In this document: positions 16,439 to 25,439 of the stretch, one piece after another
Layout of the letters: every line of letters begins with the position of its first letter
Numbering within the stretch: position 1 is the first letter of the stretch
From: an uncultured bacterium
GTDB taxonomy: Bacteria; Bacillota; Clostridia; Lachnospirales; Lachnospiraceae
Reading direction: 5' to 3'
Length of the DNA: 38,384 nucleotides
NCBI GenBank assembly: GCA_905215625.1
Contig: CAJMQQ010000024.1
Span: 1-38,384 of the forward strand
Translations under genes and position numbers: made by a program
The notes under the pieces: model-generated
Told to the model about the DNA's origin: nothing
Seen by the model: the letters and a program-made list of their open reading frames with translations, nothing else
The model's database searches: none

Positions 16439-17281
16439 TTAATATTTGGGCCGGTAAATAATCTCATTCACCGTATAAACCGTTACAAAGGCCTTTGGAT
16501 CGGTTTTTAAGAGAAAGGTCATTAATTGAGCGTATTCATTTTTGTCCACAATGGTGATAATTTCCTGTCTTGGCTGGTTGTCATAGGCTCCGGCACAATT
16601 GTATATCGTAGCGCCGCTTCGCAGCGTATGGATAATAAATTTCCGGACTTCCTCCTGCTTTTCTGATACTATGCAGACCCGCTTTTTTAAGTTCATTCCA
16701 AAGATAAAGTGATCCAGAATAATCCCGTTCAGGTAAGTTCCCAGAATACTTAAAACCACAATCTTTTTATCATAAAACAATGCAGAGGACAGAGCCACGC
16801 ACATACCGGGAAGAGCCATGGCTTTCCCCAGTTCCATATGAAAATATTTGTTCAAAATCTTTGCCACAATGTCCAGACCGCCGGAAGATGCATTCTGTTT
16901 GAACAGTATTGCCAGACCGATACTGACTGTAAAAATATAGCAGACCGTATCCAGCATCGGATCTCCGTTTATGGATGTGAAATCCGGAAAAAGCACTTCA
17001 AATACAGCAAGAAACAGCGGCAGTATCAAAGACGTATATACCGTTTTGATCCCAAATTCGGAGCCAATCAGCAAAAAACCGACAACCAGCAGCAGACCGT
17101 TCAGGACAAATGTAATCACAGAAATATTAAGCGGGATTACATTAGCCAGAACCATGGCCAGTCCTGACACGCTGCCTACGGATACATGGCTGGGAATTAA
17201 AAAGAAAAATACGGCTGCCGCTACGATCAGGGTTGCAAATGTGATAATCAAAAAGTCCTTAATCACAGGCTGTTTCTTCAT
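16439..17281 (-). CDS. YitT family membrane protein
   Basis: The 280-aa protein of unknown biochemical role has about five or six membrane helices in its first 200 residues (from DFLIITFATLIVAAAVFFFL) and the family motif ASSGGLDIVAKIL. A C-terminal cytoplasmic DUF2179 domain follows (KKRVCIVSEKQEEVRKFIIH, GATIYNCAGAYDNQ, IITIVDKNEY). The start at 17281 (MKKQPVIKD) is preceded by GGGAGAACGCGGCC; nine more open codons upstream are less likely. It overlaps the SGNH hydrolase gene by 23 bases, so the two are translationally coupled. Confidence 0.9.
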   Translation of the reverse strand: MKKQPVIKDFLIITFATLIVAAAVFFFLIPSHVSVGSVSGLAMVLANVIPLNISVITFVLNGLLLVVGFLLIGSEFGIKTVYTSLILPLFLAVFEVLFPDFTSINGDPMLDTVCYIFTVSIGLAILFKQNASSGGLDIVAKILNKYFHMELGKAMALPGMCVALSSALFYDKKIVVLSILGTYLNGIILDHFIFGMNLKKRVCIVSEKQEEVRKFIIHTLRSGATIYNCAGAYDNQPRQEIITIVDKNEYAQLMTFLLKTDPKAFVTVYTVNEIIYRPKY

Positions 17282-17933
17282 GGCCGCGTTCTCCCATCTG
17301 GTCTGCAAAATATCTCTCCACTACACCTTTTACGGCCTCTGCCAGTTTCCCGTGGTTTTCTTTATCCATGTGAAGCTGATCCAGGCTGCTGGGTTCTGCC
17401 ACCCTGGAAGCATCCAGGTAGAGACAGCCATACTGGTCTGCCACTTCCTTGTAAAGAGGCGCTAACGCCTTGGATTTTGCAGGGGATACGCTGTCAAAGC
17501 TGGCATATGGAGAATGCTCTACGTCTTCTCCAATATGAATCGGGGAAATCAGAAGGATTTTCGGTACAGGTGCTCCTGCCCCATAATCATAGCCCTGGAT
17601 GGTTTTTACAAGCCGTTCTGCTCCTTTTGCAATCACTCTGGGCGATGCATGAAAATGGGCCTTGCAGTCGTTGGTTCCTAAGCATATCACAACCAGATCC
17701 AGCGGCTTATGGCTCTGGAGTGCTACTGGAAGGAACTGGATTCCGCACCGGTTCGGCTCTAACGGGTCGTCCCAGACGGTGGTTCTTCCGCCCATCCCTT
17801 CTTCAATCACATAATACCCGTCTCCTAACAATTGGGCCAGACGTCCCGGCCAGCGCACCTGACGCTCGTGGCGTCCTCCTTTAGGGTTGGTACCGAATGT
17901 ATTGGAATCTCCAAAGCAAAGTATGGTTTTCAT
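17259..17933 (-). CDS. SGNH/GDSL-family esterase or lipase
   Basis: This 224-aa cytoplasmic hydrolase has all SGNH blocks. They are GDSN (8-11, nucleophile S10), GMGGRT (46-51, oxyanion glycine), GTND (86-89, Asn) and the C-terminal D185-x-x-H188 in LDQLHMD. There is no signal peptide, so the substrate is intracellular or imported, such as an acetylated sugar or ester. It resembles bacterial arylesterase or acyl-CoA-thioesterase-I-like proteins. Its ATG overlaps the stop of the Nudix gene (ATGA). The specific substrate is not evident. Confidence 0.88.
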   Translation of the reverse strand: MKTILCFGDSNTFGTNPKGGRHERQVRWPGRLAQLLGDGYYVIEEGMGGRTTVWDDPLEPNRCGIQFLPVALQSHKPLDLVVICLGTNDCKAHFHASPRVIAKGAERLVKTIQGYDYGAGAPVPKILLISPIHIGEDVEHSPYASFDSVSPAKSKALAPLYKEVADQYGCLYLDASRVAEPSSLDQLHMDKENHGKLAEAVKGVVERYFADQMGERGHEETACD

Positions 17934-18517
17934 CTTGTGTTCTCTCCTGTCTGTATATTTGAAAGTTTTGGCAGTACCAGGCGTTCAAACTCTCCCGGAT
18001 GACTGCAAAACTCCCGTTTCCGGATTGTAAACGGCTCTCCGTAAAGATCCATTCCGGCAATCTTCCATTCCGGATCATCCGACTGCTCTCCCTTTAAAAA
18101 CTCGGCCGGGAGCACCGCTATAATGTTCTCTACTTCTTTTCCTGGCGCAAAAGAAGGCAAATCCAGGCTGTACAGATAGACATGGGCAAATTCTCCTGTC
18201 TCGGCAGTCATTCCCAGATATTCCAGCTTTTCCTTTTCTATAACAATGCCCAGTTCCTCATAAACTTCCCTGCACACCGCTTCTTCCCTGGTTTCGCCTT
18301 CTTTTATGTGGCCTCCTGAGCCAATATCATACCAGCCTGGAAACTCTTCCTTGTCAAAGGCTCTCTGCTGGAAATACAGCCATTCCTGACCACCCAGAAA
18401 ACAGGAAATCCAGCAATGTACCACCTCATGCCAGAGGCCTTCCCGGTGAGCGTCTTCCCGCAGCGCCCTGCCGGCTTTCTCGTGTCTTTCATTGTAAATT
18501 GTAAGCCATTCTTCCAT
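17930..18517 (-). CDS. Nudix hydrolase
   Basis: This 195-aa protein has a full Nudix box at about residues 69-91 (G-x5-E-x7-REVYEELGI), which binds magnesium and cleaves a nucleoside-diphosphate-linked substrate. The N-terminal part (TIYNERHEKAGRALREDAH, then LWHEVVHCWI) resembles the isopentenyl-diphosphate-isomerase-like Nudix group of Firmicutes. The substrate cannot be read from the sequence. It is the first gene of a tightly coupled trio, Nudix-SGNH-YitT, 40 bases after the nucleoside kinase. Confidence 0.9.
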   Translation of the reverse strand: MEEWLTIYNERHEKAGRALREDAHREGLWHEVVHCWISCFLGGQEWLYFQQRAFDKEEFPGWYDIGSGGHIKEGETREEAVCREVYEELGIVIEKEKLEYLGMTAETGEFAHVYLYSLDLPSFAPGKEVENIIAVLPAEFLKGEQSDDPEWKIAGMDLYGEPFTIRKREFCSHPGEFERLVLPKLSNIQTGENTR

Positions 18518-18557
18518 GACTGTTTTCTCCTTGTGCCCTTTGTACCTTGCGGCAGCC

Positions 18558-20207
18558 CTAGAAGCAGCCGCCTCCTATAAATTCCCGCAGAATTGAGTTT
18601 TTCGGAATGTTTTCTGAACCCACTCCCAGGAAATAATCCAAAAACTTTAACAGCCGTTTTGCTTCCAGGTATTCTTCACTGTCTCTTGGGATGCTGAATA
18701 ACAGCGGCTCGGCATACTGTTTTAATACTGCCAGTTCATAAATCAAAGCAGAATTAAACATAGCGTCGGCTTCTTCCTGGAACGGGAAAATGTTTTTGTC
18801 TTCTCCCCTGCGGACAGAAGGCCATCTCCGGATTGTCTCCAGTGCAGATGTTCCTCTGGTTCTGGCGTCCCGGATCATCCTGCGGATCAGACGGCCGTCC
18901 GTACTGGGAATCCGGTTGTGTTCGTCTACATTTAGCTGGGTCAGGGCGCTGATATAGATTTTAAACTTATTTTCCCTAGGCAGCGTATAGGAAAGCCGGT
19001 CATTGAGGCAGTGGATACCTTCCATCACTAGGATATCCTCTTTTCCAAGACGCAGTTTTTCTCCCCTATATTCCCGATGACCGGTTTTAAAATTGTAAGT
19101 CGGCATATCTACTACTTCTCCCTTTAAAAGCCGGTTCATATCCACGTTAAACTGGCGGACGTCCAGACACTCCAGAGCTTCATAGTCGTAATCCCCTTTT
19201 TCATCTCTGGGACTGTCCTCCCGGTTCACAAAATAGTCGTCTACTTCGATCGGATGAGGCCTTAGTCCCAGCGCTTCCAGCTGGATGCTGAGGCGGTGGG
19301 AAAACGTAGTTTTTCCAGACGAAGACGGTCCTGCAATCATTACCAGTTTTTTCTCCGGCTGGGAGGCAATCTGTTCTGCAATCTCTGCAATCTTTTTTTC
19401 CTGAAGGGCTTCCTGAATCAGAACCAGCTGGTTCAGCCTGCCGGAAGCAATCTGTTCATTTAAATCGCCTACATTATTTAAATCCAGCCGCTCTCCCCAG
19501 TCAAAGGATTCTTTTAAAACTGAAAACAGCTTTTGCTGAGGTTCAAACGCCGGAAGAACCTTGGGATTTTCTTTTTTCGGCGTCATCAGTACAAAGCCAT
19601 GTTCATATAAGCTCAAATCAAAATATTTTAAGTATCCGGTGTGCTGCACCATATACCCGTAATAATAATCTTCAAATCCACCGATACTGTATAAATTTAC
19701 CCTGGAAACCCTCCGGTAACGGAACAGTTTTTCCTTGTCATACATCTTATGGCGGTGGAACAGCTCAATGGCTTCATCTGTATTGACACTTCGCTTCACA
19801 ATGGGAATCTGTTCCCGGACCAGCTCGTGCATCCGGTTTTTCACCTTGGAAAGCAGTTCCTCATCCAGGTTAAAATTGCCGATAGGTTTTACAAAATAAC
19901 CGTTTCCGATGGAAAATTCAATTTCCAGCCGTTCAATGTTCTCATTTCCCACAACATCATAAAACGAACGTAGCATCAGCAGTACACAGCTTCTGAAATA
20001 CGTCTGTATTCCAGGCTCCTGTTCTGCAGTCACAAAGGTTACGTTTCCTTTGTCTGTTACCTGTTTATGAAGTTCCTGCAGTTTTCCATTGACCCTGACC
20101 AGTAAAATATCATTGGAATACCTATCCTGATGGACGGCTGCAACGTCCTTCCACTTTGCATCGTCTGCATACTCTTCCCATTCCCCGTCAATCCACACTC
20201 TTGCCAT
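18558..20207 (-). CDS. Large nucleoside (uridine) kinase with N-terminal TGS/ThrRS-like region
   Basis: The C-terminal half (about 285-480) is a phosphoribulokinase/uridine kinase domain. It has the P-loop GPSSSGKT (293-300), EVDDYFVNRED, the DMPTYNFKTGHR substrate loop and MEGIHCLND. It probably phosphorylates uridine or a related nucleoside with ATP or GTP. The N-terminal 200 residues resemble a TGS-like domain followed by the editing-domain-like region of threonyl-tRNA synthetase (AIELFHRHKMYDKEKLFRYRR). This fusion is widespread in Firmicutes but its N-terminal role is unclear. The protein has 549 aa and starts at an ATG behind ATAGGAGGCATAT. It follows trmK by 9 bases. Confidence 0.87.
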   Translation of the reverse strand: MARVWIDGEWEEYADDAKWKDVAAVHQDRYSNDILLVRVNGKLQELHKQVTDKGNVTFVTAEQEPGIQTYFRSCVLLMLRSFYDVVGNENIERLEIEFSIGNGYFVKPIGNFNLDEELLSKVKNRMHELVREQIPIVKRSVNTDEAIELFHRHKMYDKEKLFRYRRVSRVNLYSIGGFEDYYYGYMVQHTGYLKYFDLSLYEHGFVLMTPKKENPKVLPAFEPQQKLFSVLKESFDWGERLDLNNVGDLNEQIASGRLNQLVLIQEALQEKKIAEIAEQIASQPEKKLVMIAGPSSSGKTTFSHRLSIQLEALGLRPHPIEVDDYFVNREDSPRDEKGDYDYEALECLDVRQFNVDMNRLLKGEVVDMPTYNFKTGHREYRGEKLRLGKEDILVMEGIHCLNDRLSYTLPRENKFKIYISALTQLNVDEHNRIPSTDGRLIRRMIRDARTRGTSALETIRRWPSVRRGEDKNIFPFQEEADAMFNSALIYELAVLKQYAEPLLFSIPRDSEEYLEAKRLLKFLDYFLGVGSENIPKNSILREFIGGGCF

Positions 20208-20216
20208 ATATGCCTC

Positions 20217-20942
20217 CTATCTAAGCCCCATTTCCTCCTGGGCTTCCCTGATGATGGTCAGCTCCTGCCCCAGCTGGAAGATCGCCCGCTCCACGCTTTC
20301 TGAGGGCGTTTCTCCGTTGTCCAGTCTGGAGAGAACTCCTATTACCCGTTTTTCCTCCTTTGCCAGAAACGATACCAAAACCGGATCTTTATTCTCAATC
20401 AGATGCTTTCCATACGCATACCAGCTTTTCTTTCCCTGTTCCCCCACAGAAACGGATTCCGGGCATTCCTTCCAGATCGCTTCCATTACTGTATAATATT
20501 TTCCCTCTTCTTCTACCATCGCCTCTTTTTCAATCGTAAATCCGGACTGCTCCAGATACCGGCGGACTTTATCCAAATCCGACTGGGGAGAAAGGATGAA
20601 CCGGCTCATGTCTTTCCACATATGCCGCCCTTCTTCCAGAATATGAATGACCAGTTCTCCGCCCATGCCGGCGATAATCGCAGTGTCTGCCTCTCCTGGC
20701 TTCAGCATCTTTAATCCGTCCGAAAGTCTGGTTTCAATCTGTTCTTCCAAACCTGCCTGGCTGATATGGGTTTTTGCCCGTTCTAATGGTCCTGGACGCA
20801 GATCCATTGCAACGGCGTGGCAAATGACTTTTCTTTCTGCCAATGCAATGGGAATATATCCATGATCCGTGCCGACATCTGCCAGCCGGCTTCCCGCAGG
20901 TACAAAAGAAGCCACCAATTCTAGTCGTTTTGATAATCTCAT
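20217..20942 (-). CDS. trmK: tRNA (adenine(22)-N1)-methyltransferase
   Basis: This SAM-dependent enzyme methylates N1 of A22 in the D-loop of tRNAs. The 241-aa protein begins MRLSKRLELVASFVP and has the SAM-binding motif ADVGTDHGYIPIALA. It also has AMDLRPGPLERA, the RLSDGLKML segment, and AIIAGMGGELVIHIL with the TrmK/YqfN-type GMGG motif. As in B. subtilis (yqfN), it follows the major sigma factor gene. It lies 44 bases after rpoD. Confidence 0.93.
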   Translation of the reverse strand: MRLSKRLELVASFVPAGSRLADVGTDHGYIPIALAERKVICHAVAMDLRPGPLERAKTHISQAGLEEQIETRLSDGLKMLKPGEADTAIIAGMGGELVIHILEEGRHMWKDMSRFILSPQSDLDKVRRYLEQSGFTIEKEAMVEEEGKYYTVMEAIWKECPESVSVGEQGKKSWYAYGKHLIENKDPVLVSFLAKEEKRVIGVLSRLDNGETPSESVERAIFQLGQELTIIREAQEEMGLR

Positions 20943-20986
20943 GTATCTTATGCTCCTAACTTTGTCCGTATGCAGAACAGGTTTTG

Positions 20987-22102
20987 TCAGTCCAGATAGT
21001 CTTTCAGCTTTTTGCTGCGGCTTGGATGGCGGAGCTTTCTGAGGGCCTTGGCTTCAATCTGCCGGATCCGTTCTCTGGTTACGTTAAATTCCTTTCCCAC
21101 TTCTTCCAGGGTTCTGGGTCTTCCGTCAACCAGGCCAAACCGCAATTTTAATACTTTCTGTTCCCGTTCTGTCAAGGTGTCTAACACCTCCATTAACTGC
21201 TCATGAAGAAGGGTAAATGCCGCCGCATCTTGAGGCACTGTCACATTGTCATCCTGGATAAAATCTCCCAGATGGCTGTCCTCTTCCTCTCCAACCGGTG
21301 TTTCCAATGATACCGGTTCCTGGGAAATCTTCATAATCTCCCGGACTCTCTCTACCGGAATTTCCATGCGTTCTGCAATCTCTTCCGGAGAAGGTTCTCT
21401 GCCCAGTTCCTGCAAAAGCTGTCTGGACACCCGGATCAGACGGTTAATGCTTTCTACCATATGAACTGGGATTCTTATGGTTCTGGCCTGATCGGCAATG
21501 GCTCTGGTAATGGCCTGACGGATCCACCAGGTCGCATACGTGCTGAACTTATATCCCTTGGTATAGTCAAACTTTTCCACTGCTTTAATCAATCCCAGAT
21601 TTCCTTCCTGAATCAAATCCAGGAACTGCATTCCTCTGCCTACATACCGTTTGGCAATGCTGACCACCAGCCGCAGATTGGCCTCTGCCAGACGTTTTCC
21701 GGCTTCTTTATCTCCCAGTTCCATCCTCTTTGCAAGGGCAATCTCTGCCTCAGTTGTAAGAAGCGGGATCTTTCCGATTTCCTTCAAATACATCCGGACC
21801 GGATCTTCTAAACTGACGCCTTCCGGCACAGAAAGATCGATGTGTTCCATATCGATCTCTTCTTCGTCTTCCATGCCTTCTTCTAAGAACAATTCTTCGT
21901 CCAGTTCCTCTTCCTCTGTCCGCAGAACATCCACTCCGTTGTTTTCCAGAAATTCGTAAATTTTGTCCAGCTTATCCGGGCCTAAAATTTCCCCTTTAAA
22001 ATAGTTCAGGATTTCCCTGTTTTCCAATACGTTCTTTTTCTTTTTTGCCTGATCTAAAAGGCCCATAAGCTTTTCTTCAAAGCTCATTGTTTTTTCGTCC
22101 AT
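20987..22102 (-). CDS. rpoD: RNA polymerase housekeeping sigma factor (sigma-70/SigA)
   Basis: This is the primary sigma factor for promoter recognition. The 371-aa protein has a short acidic region 1.1 (around EEELDEELFLEEGMEDEEE) and region 1.2 (DPVRMYLKEIGKIPLL). Region 2 with YATWWIRQAITRAIADQ recognises the -10 element. Region 3 is IPVHMVESINRL and region 4 has the -35 HTH (LEEVGKEFNVTRERIRQIE), ending HPSRSKKLKDYLD. The ATG at 22102 (MDEKTMSFEEK) with AAGG nine bases away is the best start. An ATG at 22111 has no spaced ribosome binding site, and longer extensions overlap dnaG. Confidence 0.97.
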   Translation of the reverse strand: MDEKTMSFEEKLMGLLDQAKKKKNVLENREILNYFKGEILGPDKLDKIYEFLENNGVDVLRTEEEELDEELFLEEGMEDEEEIDMEHIDLSVPEGVSLEDPVRMYLKEIGKIPLLTTEAEIALAKRMELGDKEAGKRLAEANLRLVVSIAKRYVGRGMQFLDLIQEGNLGLIKAVEKFDYTKGYKFSTYATWWIRQAITRAIADQARTIRIPVHMVESINRLIRVSRQLLQELGREPSPEEIAERMEIPVERVREIMKISQEPVSLETPVGEEEDSHLGDFIQDDNVTVPQDAAAFTLLHEQLMEVLDTLTEREQKVLKLRFGLVDGRPRTLEEVGKEFNVTRERIRQIEAKALRKLRHPSRSKKLKDYLD

Positions 22103-22133
22103 ATTCTCCATCCTTTTGCAGTTCCTATTCCAG

Positions 22134-23891
22134 TTAGTCCAATGAAATGTGCAGATTCTGAATCGCTGCCTGCTCCTTGATAATCCTTTGAAGTTCTTCA
22201 ATATCTCTGGCGCTTCGGCTGGCCGCATCCAGACTATTTTTCTTGATTTTTTTAATGGTCTCAGAAAATGCTTTCTTTTGTTCTTCGTTGTTCAGCGACT
22301 CTTTTAAATTCGCATTAAACAGCGCCGCTACCTGTCTGTAGGTATCTTCGTCATTAATAAAATGGTTTAGAATGGACGCCGGATTCAAATTGCCTGCCTG
22401 ATGTCCTGCAAATACCATTTCTGCCGTCTGGCGGTATAAATCTTCCGTAAAATCCTGGGGGCCGATAATCCCTTCTATCTTTTCAAATAAAGATGGATTT
22501 TCAATGAGCCAAGTCAAAAGAAGCCGCTGGGATTGTCTTGCCCCATCTTCTTTTTCCTTTTTCTGCCTCTGAATCCGTTCCTGGGACGACTGGGTTCCAG
22601 GCACAATCCTGCTTCCCATCTGGTTTACCAGGCGGCGCAGATCCTCATAAGGAATAAAATGCTCCCTGGATATGGCCTGAATGTAGTTGTCCCTCTCCAG
22701 CGCTTCTGGAAACTCCAGAAGCTTTTTTGCTGTTTCCTGATAAAACCGGGTCTTCTGTTCCGGATCATTCATGTCATAATTCTTTTTTAAGACATCAATT
22801 TCAAACAGAAAACTGTTTTTTGCTTGGGCAATCCTCTCTCTGAATGCCTCTGCCCCCAGATTTTTCATGAATTCGTCCGGATCTTTATACGGCTGCATAT
22901 TCAGCACCTTTACCGACATTCCCACATCTTTTAAAATCGGAATTGCCCGAAGTGCCGCCCGCACACCGGCGCCGTCGCTGTCGTAAGTTAAGATAACCTG
23001 ATCCGTATAACGTTTTAACAGCATGGCGTGCTGGGAAGTAAACGCAGTTCCCAGAGAAGCGACCGCATTGGTAAATCCGGCCTGGTGCATAGCGATGACA
23101 TCCATATATCCCTCGCAAATCAGAATATATTTTTCCCTGGATGCCCTGGCAAAATTCAGACCATACAGATTCCGGCTCTTATCAAATACTTTTGTCTCCG
23201 GCGAATTCAGATATTTAGGCTCGCCGTCCCCCATAACGCGGCCTCCAAAACCAATGACCCGGTTGTTGACGTCCAGAATCGGAAACATGACCCGGTTCCA
23301 GAATTTATCATGGGCTCCTTTTTCTTCAATGGTAACCAGTCCCGTCTGGGCCAGCAGGTTGTCGTCATATCCCTTGCTTTTTAAATACCGGTACAAATCG
23401 TCGCTGGTCTTATTGGCATATCCCAGTCCAAAATGAACAATGGTTTCATCCGAAAGCTGCCGGTTGGTCAGGTAGCGGTAACCCACTGCTCCCTGTTCGT
23501 GCTTTAACTGATAGTAAAAATAATTGGCGGCAAGCTTGTTAATTTCCATAAGCGACGCCTTTAAGTCTGCCTGTGCCCTGGCCTCTTTGCTGTATTCCAT
23601 CTTCGGAAGGGTTATCCCTGCCCGGTCTGCCAGCGCGTTCATGGCTTCTGGAAAGGAATATCCCTCATATTCCATTAAAAATGTCAGTACATTTCCTCCT
23701 GCCCCACAGCCAAAGCAGTAGTACATCTGTTTTGCCGGCGAAACGGAAAAAGACGGGGATTTTTCATTGTGAAACGGACACAGTCCAAAATAGCTGCTTC
23801 CCTTTTTCTGGAGCTTCACATATCCGGAAATCACATCTACGATGTCATTCTTCATCCGCACTTCTTCGATAATTTCCTCTGGATAATACAT
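22134..23891 (-). CDS. dnaG: DNA primase
   Basis: This enzyme makes RNA primers for replication. The 585-aa protein has the N-terminal CHC2 zinc finger (C38, H41, C59, C62 in LCPFHNEK and YYCFGCGAGG). The RNA-polymerase basic region is followed by the TOPRIM domain (ILICEGYMDVIAMH, then TYDSDGAGVRAA). A helicase-interaction C-terminal region from about residue 440 is diverged, as usual. Start MYYPEEIIEEV has CAGGAGGAACT upstream. It lies between dgt (15 bases upstream) and rpoD, the clostridial form of the macromolecular synthesis operon, without rpsU. Confidence 0.97.
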   Translation of the reverse strand: MYYPEEIIEEVRMKNDIVDVISGYVKLQKKGSSYFGLCPFHNEKSPSFSVSPAKQMYYCFGCGAGGNVLTFLMEYEGYSFPEAMNALADRAGITLPKMEYSKEARAQADLKASLMEINKLAANYFYYQLKHEQGAVGYRYLTNRQLSDETIVHFGLGYANKTSDDLYRYLKSKGYDDNLLAQTGLVTIEEKGAHDKFWNRVMFPILDVNNRVIGFGGRVMGDGEPKYLNSPETKVFDKSRNLYGLNFARASREKYILICEGYMDVIAMHQAGFTNAVASLGTAFTSQHAMLLKRYTDQVILTYDSDGAGVRAALRAIPILKDVGMSVKVLNMQPYKDPDEFMKNLGAEAFRERIAQAKNSFLFEIDVLKKNYDMNDPEQKTRFYQETAKKLLEFPEALERDNYIQAISREHFIPYEDLRRLVNQMGSRIVPGTQSSQERIQRQKKEKEDGARQSQRLLLTWLIENPSLFEKIEGIIGPQDFTEDLYRQTAEMVFAGHQAGNLNPASILNHFINDEDTYRQVAALFNANLKESLNNEEQKKAFSETIKKIKKNSLDAASRSARDIEELQRIIKEQAAIQNLHISLD

Positions 23892-23906
23892 AGTTCCTCC
23901 TGTCTT

Positions 23907-24908
23907 TTATTTCCATGCCCTGGGCACGAAAAGTTCTTCAAATTTATCTATGGCATAACTGTCGCTCATCCCTGCTATGTAGTCGCAGACCACCCGCTCT
24001 TTTTTCTCCCCTTGTTCCATCATAATCTGGTATTCTTCCGGAAGCATTTCTACGTGTTTCATATAATAGCAGAACAGATGCTCTATCATCCTCTGGGCCT
24101 TTCCCTCTTCCGCTTTGGGAATCTCATTTTCATATACGTTTTCAAACATCCACCGCCTGAGTCCTTTCATGGCTTCTTCCATCCCGGGAGACATCTGGAT
24201 GCCAGGCTTGTCCTGGCTGTTTAAAATGATGTCGTGAATCATCACATCCAGCCGTTCTCTTACGCTATGCCCCAACACGTCCGTATACTTATCTGGAAGA
24301 TCAGCTTCCACAAACATCCTGGCCCTGATTGCATCGTCAATATCGTGGTTAATGTAGGCTATTTTATCGGAAAGACGCACAACTGCGCCTTCCAGGGTAG
24401 AAGGATGGCCGCTGGTTCTGTGGTTTAAAATGCCGTCCCTTACCTCCCAGGTCAGATTAAGGCCTTTCCCATTTTTTTCCAGAACCTCTACTACCCGCAC
24501 GCTTTGCAGATAGTGGGCAAATCCGTCTTCACAAAGGCGGTTTAGCACGGCTTCTCCAGAATGTCCGAAGGGCGTATGGCCCAAATCATGCCCCAGGGCA
24601 ATGGCCTCTGTTAAAGACTCGTTGAGCCTCAGGGACTTGGCAATGGTTCTGGCAATCTGGGCAACCTCCAGGGTGTGGGTCAGGCGGGTCCGGTAGTGGT
24701 CGCCTTCCGGAGCTAAAAATACCTGGGTTTTATGTTTCAGCCTTCGGAACGATTTACAGTGAAGAATGCGATCCCTGTCCCGTTGATATTCCGGCCTGAT
24801 GTCGCAAAGCGCCTCTTTCCGATCTCTGCCCCTGGTCTTTCTGCTCAGAGAGGCATATGGGCTTAAATACTGCTCTTCCCACTGTTCCATAGACTCACGA
24901 ATCGTCAT
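23907..24908 (-). CDS. dgt: dGTPase-family deoxynucleoside triphosphate triphosphohydrolase
   Basis: This HD-domain enzyme splits dNTPs, typically dGTP, to deoxynucleoside and triphosphate, balancing dNTP pools. The 333-aa protein has LHCKSFRRLKHKTQVF, the first metal His in TRLTHTLEVAQIAR (H78), the HD pair in ALGHDLGHTPFGHSGE (H107, D108), and the final Asp in LSDKIAYINHDIDD. It is the shorter dGTPase-like type found next to dnaG in Clostridia. The operon most likely starts here: ATG at 24908 with AAAGGAAGTGG upstream. Confidence 0.93.
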   Translation of the reverse strand: MTIRESMEQWEEQYLSPYASLSRKTRGRDRKEALCDIRPEYQRDRDRILHCKSFRRLKHKTQVFLAPEGDHYRTRLTHTLEVAQIARTIAKSLRLNESLTEAIALGHDLGHTPFGHSGEAVLNRLCEDGFAHYLQSVRVVEVLEKNGKGLNLTWEVRDGILNHRTSGHPSTLEGAVVRLSDKIAYINHDIDDAIRARMFVEADLPDKYTDVLGHSVRERLDVMIHDIILNSQDKPGIQMSPGMEEAMKGLRRWMFENVYENEIPKAEEGKAQRMIEHLFCYYMKHVEMLPEEYQIMMEQGEKKERVVCDYIAGMSDSYAIDKFEELFVPRAWK

Positions 24909-24976
24909 TCGTCCACTTCCTTTCCTATATCATCTGTAGCTATTCCGGGTCTTTGACATTTTAGATATACTTTATT

Positions 24977-24982
24977 ATTATA
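24977..24982 (-). promoter_or_regulatory. Possible -10 of the dgt-dnaG-rpoD operon
   Basis: TATAAT on the minus strand lies 69 bases before the dgt start codon. The matching -35 is poor (TATTAA). I see no coding sequence in the rest of the 24909-25180 gap apart from the terminator at 25069-25120. Confidence 0.4.
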
Positions 24983-25063
24983 TCACACCATGAGGCATTT
25001 TAATACCTTTTTATCTGAGAACCGCGAAAACCTGCCGTTTACATCTTTCCCAGATGCCAGATA

Positions 25064-25120
25064 GTAAAAAATAAGGCATCCCCAACGTTTTTTCACGTTT
25101 CATTGGGAACACCTTATTTT
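25064..25120 (-). terminator. Terminator of the small HTH gene
   Basis: On the minus strand AATAAGGTGTTCCCAAT pairs with ACGTTGGGGATGCCTTATT, using a few G-U pairs, and a T-run follows (TTTTTTAC). The G-U pairs hold only on the minus strand, which gives the direction. Confidence 0.75.
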
Positions 25121-25180
25121 TCCTGCATTCTCATATATACTTCTTCACCCGCTAGTCTCATGCTGAAATCAAATTGCCTG

Positions 25181-25420
25181 TTACTCGTCTTGCTCCAGAT
25201 TGTCGAACAAATCACAGTCGTAAAACTCCCGAATGGTCATGCCTAATCCTTCCGCAATCTTCTTAATGTTGACGATTCCCGGATTTTTGCTTTTCCCATT
25301 CATAATGCTTTTTACAGTAGATGGCGGCATTCCGGTACGATAGGATAACTCATACATAGAAAGCCTCTGCGCTTTGCTCAATTCCCGTATCCTTAAAATA
25401 GTCGCTTCGCTTACCTTCAT
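25181..25420 (-). CDS. Small XRE-family HTH transcriptional regulator
   Basis: This 79-aa protein is almost entirely a Cro/CI-type helix-turn-helix: RIRELSKAQRLSMYELSYR, then TGMPPSTVKSIMNGKSK with the recognition helix, NIKKIAEGLGMTIREFYD. An acidic tail follows. It is likely a DNA-binding repressor. The ATG at 25420 (MKVSEATIL) has AAAGGAGAG seven bases upstream; the ATG two codons earlier is too close to that site. It has its own promoter with an overlapping dyad, so it is probably autoregulated. It lies 110 bases after the second XRE gene. Confidence 0.88.
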   Translation of the reverse strand: MKVSEATILRIRELSKAQRLSMYELSYRTGMPPSTVKSIMNGKSKNPGIVNIKKIAEGLGMTIREFYDCDLFDNLEQDE

Positions 25421-25439
25421 ACGCATCTCTCCTTTGATA

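Noticed and set aside
16838..17465. Plus-strand open frames of 109 and 164 codons opposite yitT
   Set aside because: Composition is that of the reverse of a membrane protein gene, and they have no homology that I recognise or start signal.
22103..22228. Extended N-terminus of rpoD overlapping dnaG
   Set aside because: The added residues do not resemble sigma region 1, and a ribosome binding site is present for the ATG at 22102.
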